DNA of 21,958 nucleotides from JBDRHL01 sp043816955 (GTDB lineage Bacteria > Planctomycetota > Phycisphaerae > Sedimentisphaerales > CAYZTY01), in the NCBI GenBank assembly GCA_043816955.1, contig JBDRHL010000110.1, positions 1-21,958 of the forward strand, read 5' to 3'. The stretch's first letter is position 1, and every line of letters starts with the position of its first letter. The translations under genes and the position numbers were made by a program. This document shows, one piece after another, positions 1 to 6,575 of this stretch. The notes beneath the pieces are model-generated. The model had not been told where the DNA came from. It worked only from the letters and a program-made list of their open reading frames with translations, and did not search any database.

Positions 1-183
1 CGGCCATTGGGGATTATCTGGATTCACCCTTAGAACCTTTTCAAACAGAACCACTAAGAGTTCCGCCATCGAAAGCGAGCTGCCGACATGCCCGCTATGC
101 TGCAAGTTAGTCATCATAACAGCATGTGCACGAACCTTAGCCGCTAAGTGCTCATAATCAGAAATCTGCTTTTCTGAAAGCAT
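1..183 (-). CDS. Transketolase, N-terminal subunit (5' part only)
   Basis: Sixty-one codons are visible; the rest lies beyond the left edge. The translation holds the thiamine-diphosphate-enzyme start typical of transketolase: R-A-H-A near residues 18-20, then GHVGSSLS at residues 31-38, the counterpart of the usual SGHPGGSLS segment, followed by ELLVVLF and LRVNPDNPQWP. Transketolases move two-carbon ketol units between sugar phosphates using ThDP and Mg2+ in the cytoplasm. The short lead before the GH motif suits the N-terminal half of a two-subunit transketolase, but the C-terminal half is not in view. A GGGAG ribosome site lies just upstream of the ATG. The SDR gene ends only 28 bases upstream on the same strand, so the two are probably co-transcribed. 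In the motif, HVG replaces the common HPG, which is tolerated in the family. Substrate unknown. Confidence 0.85.
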   Translation of the reverse strand, partial: MLSEKQISDYEHLAAKVRAHAVMMTNLQHSGHVGSSLSMAELLVVLFEKVLRVNPDNPQWP

Positions 184-211
184 TTTAATCTCCCAGAGTT
201 CATTGTAAAAA

Positions 212-973
212 TTAGAAGAATGGTCGAATCGTTATCCCTCCGTCCGCAAGAATTATCGCACCATTTAAGTATGCAGACTCATCTGAGGCAAGAAAAAGAG
301 CTAAACGAGCAATATCTTTAGCTGTTCCCCATCGCCTTAATGGAGTCTGATTCAAAAAGCTTTCTTCATCAAAGTCGGGGTTATTGAGATTACTTTCCTC
401 AATCATTGGGGTAAATATACCAGCCGGCACGATACAATTAACTCTGATGTTTTCCGGTCCATATTCTACAGCCAGAGACCTGGTCAAAGAAAGCACTGCG
501 CCTTTTGTAGCCGTGTATGCATCACAACCTGGTATTCCCATTACCGCAGCGCTCGATGAGGTGTTGATAATAACGCCGCCGCCATTTTGTCTGATTTTGT
601 TGACTCCATATTTGCAGCAATGATAAAAACCAAAAAGATTGCATTTTATGATTCTGTCCCATGCCTGAAAAGAAATATCAGAAATCTTACCGTCATATTT
701 ACTGAGAAAAATTGCCGCGTTGTTATAAAGGATGTCCAAATTTTCTATTTTTGTAAAAGCTTCATTGACGCTGTCCGCATTTGAAACGTCTGTCTTAATA
801 AAATAGGCCCTGCCTCCACGATCGTTTATTATTTTTTCAACTTCCAGACCGCTTTGCTCATTTATTTCGAGCAGATATACTTCCGCAGCTTCATCTGCAA
901 ACAGTTCTGCCGCTGCGCGACCTATACCCTGGCCCGCTCCTGTAATTGCCACGATTTTATTTTTTAACCTCAT
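212..973 (-). CDS. SDR-family NAD(P)-dependent oxidoreductase
   Basis: A 253-residue classical short-chain dehydrogenase of standard length. The Rossmann cofactor motif TGAGQGIG is at residues 11-18 and NNAA at 84-87. The catalytic set is Ser140, Tyr153 and Lys157 (the YTATK segment), and the closing LADGGIT block is near the C-terminus. The acidic residue at Glu36 (LLEIN), at the end of the second strand, favours NAD over NADP; that is inference. Such enzymes oxidise or reduce sugar, sugar-acid or polyol hydroxyls, and names such as gluconate 5-dehydrogenase or FabG-like would be guesses. The ATG is preceded by AAGGG about seven bases upstream. It sits between the DUF4838-like gene (112-base gap) and the transketolase subunit (28-base gap), all on the minus strand, so it probably acts in catabolism of a sugar released by the locus. 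A TATACT box lies in the upstream gap but has no convincing -35 partner. Confidence 0.9.
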   Translation of the reverse strand: MRLKNKIVAITGAGQGIGRAAAELFADEAAEVYLLEINEQSGLEVEKIINDRGGRAYFIKTDVSNADSVNEAFTKIENLDILYNNAAIFLSKYDGKISDISFQAWDRIIKCNLFGFYHCCKYGVNKIRQNGGGVIINTSSSAAVMGIPGCDAYTATKGAVLSLTRSLAVEYGPENIRVNCIVPAGIFTPMIEESNLNNPDFDEESFLNQTPLRRWGTAKDIARLALFLASDESAYLNGAIILADGGITIRPFF

Positions 974-1085
974 TACAACACCCTTGCTAAGTATAATTTT
1001 TTACGAGTTGAGTATTTAGTTCTACAACTATAACTTCCGCACGAGCCAACCTTTTTTATTTCAATATTAAACCAAAAATATATTT

Positions 1086-2600
1086 TCACTGTGGACAGTC
1101 AAGTAGAGACTCTATAATCCGGGCGGTCTCTTTAACAGGATCCGACATTTTTTCCATCAAATCCCAAAGCTTATCTATATCAAGAAACTCCCGGACAGCA
1201 GCAGAGGTTATGCGGGGCTTCTCAGCATGCGGCAATGCCTTAGCCAGCTTAAATGTAATGTTCATCCAGTCAAAACGCTCACGATGTTGATTCAAAAAGC
1301 TCACGATGTCACAAAAATTCTGAAAGGTTCTGTTTTTAATAAACACTCTCAGAAGAGCAAGATATTCATAGAGCAACGGGTCATCATACCCGCTTTCATC
1401 CAAAGCAGCCAGCGCATCAAACTTATCTGTTGCCAGATAAAGTAAAGAGTTAAATCTATAAATAAGCTCACTGTCGCTAGTTTCAAGGCCGTCAAGCCGG
1501 CTGCACATCTCTTCAAGTTTAGTAGGATTATATTGTTCCGGTTTAGACCACATTGCCCGGCTCAAGAGGCCAATTTGTTCGGAAAAACTTTCAATTCCGG
1601 GTTCAAATGCTTCATAAACAATTCCGTCAATTCCGAGGTCTTCGTACAGGTCCAAATCTTTTAACAATTGCGGTGTATAAGGCTGAGGGGCACTCATAGA
1701 GTTTTGTATCATTAGATTTTCGAACACGTATAGTTGGCCAGAATAAGCCTGCCTCCACTTTTTCAACTGTTTATATAGATAACAATTCAAAGGAATCCCT
1801 TCAGCGGTTGGATCAACTTGTGCCTCAGTGTGGTATGGCATGTTGTTGTGAGGTTCATTGATCGCTTTCCATCTGAAACGAGGATGAGTATCAAACATCA
1901 CACCGCTAACTCGGTCAAAAATTGAAAAATCTTCCGGTAATTCATAACGCCAGAGATAGCAAAGGTATTCGATGGAAAGATTTTTACCACTTTTTTGGGC
2001 TTCTTCTATTGCGATATTAAAAAGTCTTGACCACTGCTGAACAGGGTTGATATAACGACATTTCGGACACTGACAGAAAAGACAGCCATCTGCATCCATA
2101 AGCACAAGTGCAGCATTTGGCGGGATCCGATTGCTTGAGAAAAAGCGTCTGGCGCCGTTTCTGAAGGTCTCGACTGCAGCAGGCTCTGATACACAAAGAC
2201 GTGTGCTATTATCAAGATGCTTCGTATGCGGATTTCCGTTCATATCATGTGCAAAGATCGATGGTGACGCCTCCGAAAGAAACAAAAGTGAGGTTTGTAC
2301 ATAATACTTAATCTCAATTCCCAGCTCACGGCATAAATGTTCGATTTGATCTGCGTGGAATTTGTAACCATAGCACAGGTGTATGATCAGCGTGTTCATT
2401 CGCCAATTAGCCATACGATCAATCAGGTGTTCAATCTGTTCAGGCGTATGTCGTGCCAGGGATTCACACGGATTTATTCCTCGAATCTGAAAGCGAGGTT
2501 TATAAATTTCCTTATTTCCTCCATTCTGAAGGCAATAATTGCCCCCCAGACAAGATCGCTCATTGCTGCCTATAATCTTAAAGTCGTCTGATTCTTTCAT
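1086..2600 (-). CDS. Cytoplasmic glycosidase-like TIM-barrel protein (DUF4838-like)
   Basis: 504 residues without a signal peptide or membrane segment, so probably cytoplasmic. Residues 35-100 read like the first strands of a (beta/alpha)8 barrel (FQIRGINP, then NTLIIHLCYGYKF and IEIKYYVQTSL). Residues 135-181 carry LCVSEPAAVETF followed by VLMDADG and a C-x2-C-x-C-x2-C cluster (Cys173, 176, 178, 181). This resembles the N-D-x-x-x-x-C-x-C segment I associate with DUF4838 and GH20/GH67-like proteins. Asp169, Asp171 and Glu339 or Glu342 (GIVYEAFEPG) are candidate active-site acids. The C-terminal 130 residues look helical. Family placement is from memory of motifs and could be wrong. The ATG has no strong ribosome site. 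The gene lies 249 bases downstream of the regulator and may have its own promoter there. A role on imported oligosaccharides is plausible but unproven. Confidence 0.6.
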   Translation of the reverse strand: MKESDDFKIIGSNERSCLGGNYCLQNGGNKEIYKPRFQIRGINPCESLARHTPEQIEHLIDRMANWRMNTLIIHLCYGYKFHADQIEHLCRELGIEIKYYVQTSLLFLSEASPSIFAHDMNGNPHTKHLDNSTRLCVSEPAAVETFRNGARRFFSSNRIPPNAALVLMDADGCLFCQCPKCRYINPVQQWSRLFNIAIEEAQKSGKNLSIEYLCYLWRYELPEDFSIFDRVSGVMFDTHPRFRWKAINEPHNNMPYHTEAQVDPTAEGIPLNCYLYKQLKKWRQAYSGQLYVFENLMIQNSMSAPQPYTPQLLKDLDLYEDLGIDGIVYEAFEPGIESFSEQIGLLSRAMWSKPEQYNPTKLEEMCSRLDGLETSDSELIYRFNSLLYLATDKFDALAALDESGYDDPLLYEYLALLRVFIKNRTFQNFCDIVSFLNQHRERFDWMNITFKLAKALPHAEKPRITSAAVREFLDIDKLWDLMEKMSDPVKETARIIESLLDCPQ

Positions 2601-2678
2601 AATTTTGAAGCAATCATTATTTGAAGGTTCTGCACGGTGAAATCCCTACTGTGACTTGGATTTTTTTATTTGTGGTAG

Positions 2679-2702
2679 CCGACAATTTATCATTTTTGTC
2701 GG
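2679..2702. promoter_or_regulatory. 24-bp perfect inverted repeat, possible operator or leader hairpin
   Basis: CCGACAA at 2679-2685 and TTGTCGG at 2696-2702 are perfect complements around a 10-base AT-rich spacer. The element lies about 80 bases before the start of the 504-residue gene and downstream of a candidate -10 box, so it could be an operator or a leader hairpin. No run of T follows it on either strand, which argues against a terminator. It does not match the repeat in front of the regulator gene. Confidence 0.4.
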
Positions 2703-2769
2703 AAAGGAACTATATCAACACAATTAACCCTTGCCGAAAAAGTTCACTTGTGAAATATACCTAATCAGT

Positions 2770-2798
2770 ATTATATAATCGTTTAATAGTTCTTAAAA
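2770..2798 (-). promoter_or_regulatory. Candidate promoter for the 504-residue protein gene and the SDR/transketolase arm
   Basis: On the minus strand a consensus TATAAT box lies at 2775-2770. Seventeen bases upstream is TTTTAA (2798-2793), a poor -35 match. Transcription would begin near 2763 and give a leader of about 160 bases. That leader contains the CCGACAA/TTGTCGG repeat and a short TTCAC-2-GTGAA repeat (2743-2754). The -10 is convincing; the -35 is not, so an activator or extended contacts may be needed. Confidence 0.4.
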
Positions 2799-2806
2799 TC
2801 TATTCC

Positions 2807-2840
2807 AAAACCTCAGCAAAGCCTTGCTTTTAATGCTGAG
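2807..2840 (-). terminator. Candidate terminator of the regulator gene
   Basis: Ten bases after the regulator stop, minus-strand CTCAGCA (2840-2834) can pair with TGCTGAG (2818-2812), and GTTTTGG follows. A competing inner AGCAA/TTGCT stem shares bases with it. The T-run is short, so termination may be partial. Confidence 0.4.
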
Positions 2841-2849
2841 AACGCAAAT

Positions 2850-4004
2850 TCATGGGGTTTGGGGATGATTTCTAGTTTGTTTCAAATCGGCTTTTTTTGT
2901 AGATTGCCTTACAATAAGCTTACCATAAAATGGATAGTTTAAATCATTACCATCTTTTGAGCTTTCACCTTCGATAATGTTAAGCAGCCGCTCAACACCT
3001 TGTCGCACAAGTTTTTTTCTGTCAAAAGAAAATGCTGTGATCCCAATAGGGGAATCCCTTAAGGATTTTGTATCTTGCAGTGCAATAATACCTAATTGAT
3101 CCGGTATTCGTATACCCTCTGCTAATGCACACTTGGCCAGTTCAACAGCCACCCAATTCGAATATGCAATAATTCCCTGGCTTCCGCTTTCCTTGATCTT
3201 GTCCAAAACAGGACGTAATATGCTTTGACGGCCTTCGTCATTACCGGGATCGCCACGCAGGTAAACTATATTTTCACCGGCAGATTCGATGTTTCGCTTT
3301 AAATGAGCATGAATATAACCCTCGGTTAACTGGTTATTGGTTTCGATAAAGAAGGGCTTCGAGACCAAAGCAAGCATCTGCTTTGCATAGCCTTGTTCGA
3401 ACAGGTGTGTAGAGGCATCATAGGAAGCCAAGGCCCAAGCCATATAGAAAGATGGAATACCTAAGTCACTGCAACGGTGGAAAACAGCAACTGTAGGAAT
3501 ATACTTTTCGAACTCTAAAATATCTCTTTTGAGGATCTGCTGGCAGTAGATAAGTAAACCGGAAATCTGTTTTTTTGACAGATTTCCAAGATAAGTAGCT
3601 AGAGGTGTGGCATTATCTTTAAGGGTATATAAATTTAAGTGATAATCCCGCCCCTGCAAAATTGCGTAAATTTCCTCAAATTCGCCATAGTAGGAGTCAT
3701 CAACCAGGTTGTTGGTAATTATACCAATAGTGTTATAATTTAGAATTTCTCCATGATGATTCTTCTCACCGAGTGTTACGATGCGACCCCTGCCTTGCTC
3801 GGCCCGAAGAACTCCCTCATCTTCGAGCGTTTTCAGAGCTTTTCTGATAGTTGCCCGGGAAACGCTATAGTCCTTAGCCAAAATTGCCTCGGATGGTATT
3901 TTTTCGTCATTGGACCATGCGCCTCGCGTTATCTTGTCATATAGCTTCCTGCTAATTCGCACGTGTGTCAAAATCTTCTTGTTTTCTTTAGTTGTTTGAT
4001 CCAT
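2850..4004 (-). CDS. GntR/LacI-hybrid (AraR-type) transcriptional regulator
   Basis: 384 residues. Residues 12-75 form a GntR winged helix: the recognition region IPSEAILAKDYSVSRATIRK (37-54) is followed by the wing LRAEQGRGRIV (66-76). Residues 91-375 form a periplasmic-binding-protein/LacI-type sensor fold, opening with YNTIGIITNNLVDD and later GLLIY, GIIAYSNW and LGIIALQD. This hybrid layout is that of AraR-type repressors, which release DNA on binding a sugar. I place the start at the ATG at 4004, which has TAGGA eight bases upstream. An upstream in-frame GTG at 4100 would add 32 residues unlike the family. The gene lies between the catabolic arm on the same strand and the secreted-enzyme genes on the other strand, a natural place for the locus regulator. 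Its promoter is overlapped by a strong inverted repeat, so autoregulation is likely. The effector is unknown. Confidence 0.88.
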   Translation of the reverse strand: MDQTTKENKKILTHVRISRKLYDKITRGAWSNDEKIPSEAILAKDYSVSRATIRKALKTLEDEGVLRAEQGRGRIVTLGEKNHHGEILNYNTIGIITNNLVDDSYYGEFEEIYAILQGRDYHLNLYTLKDNATPLATYLGNLSKKQISGLLIYCQQILKRDILEFEKYIPTVAVFHRCSDLGIPSFYMAWALASYDASTHLFEQGYAKQMLALVSKPFFIETNNQLTEGYIHAHLKRNIESAGENIVYLRGDPGNDEGRQSILRPVLDKIKESGSQGIIAYSNWVAVELAKCALAEGIRIPDQLGIIALQDTKSLRDSPIGITAFSFDRKKLVRQGVERLLNIIEGESSKDGNDLNYPFYGKLIVRQSTKKADLKQTRNHPQTP

Positions 4005-4143
4005 TGGTCGGTTCCTAACGAATTTCAAACATTTTAGCTGCCTGAATATTTCCATTGTACCGAAGCACAAAAGACCCAAAGCACACATAAATAAATTCAC
4101 GACTAATCATGCCTGGTACGATTATCTGATCTTTACCAATAAT

Positions 4144-4174
4144 ACATGTTAGTCTAACTTAGACAACATGTCAA
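4144..4174 (-). promoter_or_regulatory. Regulator promoter with composite palindromic operator
   Basis: Read on the minus strand, TTGACA (4174-4169) and TAACAT (4151-4146) are separated by exactly 17 bases. On the plus strand the same stretch is a nested palindrome: ACATGTT (4144-4150), A, GTCTAA (4152-4157), C, TTAGAC (4159-4164), AACATGT (4165-4171). The inner 13-base palindrome fills the spacer and the outer arms cover the -35 and -10. A protein bound here would block RNA polymerase, as expected for an autoregulating GntR-family repressor. The leader to the ATG at 4004 would be about 135 bases. Confidence 0.75.
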
Positions 4175-4558
4175 GAATTTTTTATGACAAAAAACAATTT
4201 TTAGGTATTTTTACGTGTGGTCTTAGCAAAAATCAAGGATTTTGGATCGAGAATTAAAAGCTAAAACAAAATTGTGGAGACCTTAATCTTATGGCTATGG
4301 CTTGCTTGTGGGGTATTTGACGTCTGATATCTTATATTTTTGAAATTGGACGTTTAGGGTCTTATTGGGGCTAAATGACAAATCATAAATCATGTTTTCG
4401 GGCTTTTTTTCGTTGCCTGGTGCTTATTTGATCGAATTGATCTCGAAGTAGTGTTGTGGTTTATTTGTACAGAACAAATAGCTCGCCTTCCCTTGTAAAT
4501 CAATCCGGAGTTTTCTTCGCAAATTATAAATTATTTTTGTTGATTTTAAATTTTTTTA
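4175..4558. other. AT-rich non-coding region between the regulator and the secreted-enzyme genes
   Basis: No open reading frame with a ribosome site is visible on either strand across this stretch. It is strongly AT-rich with several A and T tracts. One clear element, the TATTTGT/ACAAATA inverted repeat at 4462-4480, is listed separately. A T-run near 4413-4420 has no preceding stem. The rest gave nothing recognisable. It is long enough for distal operators or a small RNA, but I see no direct sign of one. Confidence 0.5.
4462..4480. promoter_or_regulatory. 19-bp inverted repeat, candidate AraR-type operator
   Basis: TATTTGT (4462-4468) and ACAAATA (4474-4480) are perfect complements around five bases. 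The ATTTGTAC...ACAAAT shape recalls the operator described for Bacillus AraR, a regulator with the same hybrid architecture as the neighbouring gene product. It lies about 80 bases upstream of the forward -35 box. A related short palindrome, TTGTACAA, overlaps the forward -10 at 4578-4585. Binding is inferred only. Confidence 0.5.
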
Positions 4559-4586
4559 TTGACATGCTGTAACCAAGTTGTACAAT
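4559..4586 (+). promoter_or_regulatory. Main promoter of the plus-strand secreted-enzyme genes
   Basis: A perfect TTGACA -35 (4559-4564) is followed after 16 bases by TACAAT (4581-4586), a five-of-six -10 match. Transcription would start near 4593, about 105 bases before the first gene. The palindrome TTGTACAA (4578-4585) covers the -10, and AAAACA-9-TGTTTT (4592-4612) lies at the predicted start. Either could be a control site. No comparably good promoter is seen between the later genes. Confidence 0.65.
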
Positions 4587-4698
4587 ATACTAAAACATGT
4601 ATATCTTGTTTTGTATGCAAAAAGACAAAGACTTTTAAATACTTTAGGTTTTGAATGGCCGAAAACCCTGTAATTTCAGATTCCGGAGAACGATCAAA

Positions 4699-5529
4699 AT
4701 GAAAAGAAAAGGATTTACTCTCGTGGAATTGCTTGTGGTTATCGCAATTATTGCCGTGTTGTTGAGTATTTTGGTGCCCACATTGCGAAAGGCAAGGGAA
4801 ATAACCAGAGCAATTGTGTGTGCCTCAAACGTTAAGCAGCTTGTTCTGGGCCTGACAATGTATGAACAAGTCCATGAGACCTTCCCGTGTCAACAACAGT
4901 TGTGGACTGGAGGGGGGACCCCGCCTGGTGGATGGGCTATAGGGTCAAACAACGGCATGGTATATTGGTTCCAGCTTGCAAGCATAGAATTGGGAAAGGG
5001 GTCCGCCTGGAAAAATCTTTATAAGTGCCCCTCAAACCACATACAGCTTCCTGTAGAATTACAGAAGTCTGCTATTATGTTCGGAAATTACGGAGTAAAT
5101 GATAATGTATGCAGGTCTCAGCCCCTCGACCCTACATCCGTTACTGAATTTTATAGTAAACCTCTGAGCATGCGCCGAATCCCACATCCCAGTGAAACGT
5201 TGCTAGTTGTGGATTCGAGTTCAATTAACGCCAGATGGAGAGAAACATCCCTGCGTTGGGCACTGACAACCGGTGAAGTACAGGGTTGGTATTATCTTCC
5301 CGGGATGCCGTGTAATGAGCACCCAAGGATCGTTATCCGGCTAAAGCCGCAAGTAGTGGATGATGCAATTAAAGGAAGGCATTGTAATAAACAGGTTAAT
5401 GTTGGATTTGTAGCCGGGCATGTAAAGAGAGTGCGATCCTCTGAATTGCGAGCTGATCCGGATGAAGACAAAAGCTGGAGGAACAGGATACCTCTCTGGT
5501 TACCGTCCAAAGACGTGGCTGTATATTGA
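4699..5529 (+). CDS. Prepilin-type protein (type II secretion/pseudopilin-like, degenerate H-X9-DG tail)
   Basis: 276 residues. The N-terminus MKRKG|FTLVELLVVIAIIA is a textbook type IV prepilin leader: short, basic, cleaved after Gly5, with Glu at mature position 5 and then a single hydrophobic helix to about residue 30. The C-terminal RHCNKQVNVGFVAGHVKRV corresponds to the H-X9-DG tail common in planctomycete proteins of this class, but Asp of the DG pair is replaced by Ala. The ATG at 4699 has GGAG about ten bases upstream and gives the correct leader; a TTG 48 bases earlier does not. It is the first gene after the main promoter, followed by secreted carbohydrate-active proteins. It may help surface display, secretion or substrate contact, but its role is unproven. 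Such proteins are often expanded in planctomycetes. Confidence 0.88.
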   Translation: MKRKGFTLVELLVVIAIIAVLLSILVPTLRKAREITRAIVCASNVKQLVLGLTMYEQVHETFPCQQQLWTGGGTPPGGWAIGSNNGMVYWFQLASIELGKGSAWKNLYKCPSNHIQLPVELQKSAIMFGNYGVNDNVCRSQPLDPTSVTEFYSKPLSMRRIPHPSETLLVVDSSSINARWRETSLRWALTTGEVQGWYYLPGMPCNEHPRIVIRLKPQVVDDAIKGRHCNKQVNVGFVAGHVKRVRSSELRADPDEDKSWRNRIPLWLPSKDVAVY

Positions 5530-5645
5530 GAGAGTGCATAATTTTTATTCTTAAGTTTATCGGGATCTAAACTTTGGAAAAGGTCTGTTAGGAAATTGTC
5601 GTTGAAATATTAATTTTATTTTAAGGCACAATAAGGAGGATAAAG

Positions 5646-6494
5646 ATGAAAAAGGTGATATTTTTGGCTGTAGTATGTTCTCTGGGGGCAGGAGATCTCA
5701 TAAAAGCGGAGTACGCCAAGATTGGTTTGGATACTCATTTTGAGGATTGGTCACCTGTTACCAAGGTCAGCGACCCGGTTGGCGACCACCAGTTCGACAA
5801 TGATATTGTCGAAGTTGCTGCAGCAAATGATGAAATCAATCTGTTTTTTTATGTTCGTGTGAGCGATGTAAACGGTGACCAGCACGGTACACAGTTCGGG
5901 GTACCTAAAAAGGAAGTGTTGAGGGTTTTCCTTGATATTGACAACAATGCAGCTACAGGTGAGCTTGTCGGGCCCGTGGGTGCGAAAATAGGTGCGGAGT
6001 ACCAAATCTCCTCGTCGCGTAAAGCCGATCCTTTAAGCCCATCCTGTTCCGGAGATGTTTATTATTGGGAGGATTATTTTGAAGAATGGATGTTCGCTTT
6101 TCGGGACACAGCAGGAGCACCATGGGGTACGATTCTTGAAGGGGTAAATCGAATCGAAGTTCGTGCCCCTTATGCCGGCCCGTATAATGTATTTCTGGAT
6201 TTGTACTCAAACCCTCAATTATTTCTGGGTGATACAATTGTTTATGCTGTCTTGGCAAATACTACCGAAACGGATCCAAATAATCCTCCTCAGACAATCT
6301 ACACTGATAATGATTGGCTAGACACCCCACAGACCTATACTATCGTGGCAGGTTGTGGCGATCAGAACCATCCATATCCACAGGGTGATATTAACAAGGA
6401 CTGCAGCGTCGATTTTTATGATGTTGCGATATTGTCACAGGATTGGGTAGAGTGCACAGATCCAAACGGTGAAGCATGTTCAGACCTCAGATGA
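5646..6494 (+). CDS. Secreted CBM9-like protein with dockerin-like C-terminus
   Basis: 282 residues with a signal peptide (MKKVIFLAVVCSLGAGDLIKA). Residues 25-235 form a beta-rich domain (FEDWSPVTKVSDPVGD, NLFFYVRVSD, RVFLDIDNNAATGELVG) with the look of a CBM9/DOMON-type carbohydrate-binding domain. The same domain opens the large PL1 enzyme at 13347, where NDD..LYFYIRVDD and YIDVDNNPATGYLLGP align with it. Residues 247-282 are a dockerin-like tail: GDINKDCSVDFYD, QDW, then two further Cys. There are no obvious catalytic acids, so it probably binds polysaccharide or presents it to its enzyme partners. The ATG is preceded by an excellent AAGGAGG. It lies 116 bases after the pseudopilin gene and 81 before the next gene, with no promoter seen in either gap. 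Confidence 0.75.
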   Translation: MKKVIFLAVVCSLGAGDLIKAEYAKIGLDTHFEDWSPVTKVSDPVGDHQFDNDIVEVAAANDEINLFFYVRVSDVNGDQHGTQFGVPKKEVLRVFLDIDNNAATGELVGPVGAKIGAEYQISSSRKADPLSPSCSGDVYYWEDYFEEWMFAFRDTAGAPWGTILEGVNRIEVRAPYAGPYNVFLDLYSNPQLFLGDTIVYAVLANTTETDPNNPPQTIYTDNDWLDTPQTYTIVAGCGDQNHPYPQGDINKDCSVDFYDVAILSQDWVECTDPNGEACSDLR

Positions 6495-6575
6495 TATCTA
6501 AAATAGAGATGTAAGCAAGGCTTTAATAGTTCTAACTTAAATAATAATTTAAAGAATTTCGGAGGAAACAAAAAG

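Noticed and set aside
4005..4100. 32-residue N-terminal extension of the regulator from a GTG at 4100
   Set aside because: The ATG at 4004 has a good ribosome site and the extension is hydrophobic and unlike GntR regulators.
4405..4425. T-run in the non-coding region as a terminator
   Set aside because: No stem of useful length precedes the T-run.
4651..4698. TTG start for the prepilin gene
   Set aside because: It would place 16 extra residues before the short prepilin leader, which normally begins at or near the start; the ATG at 4699 fits.
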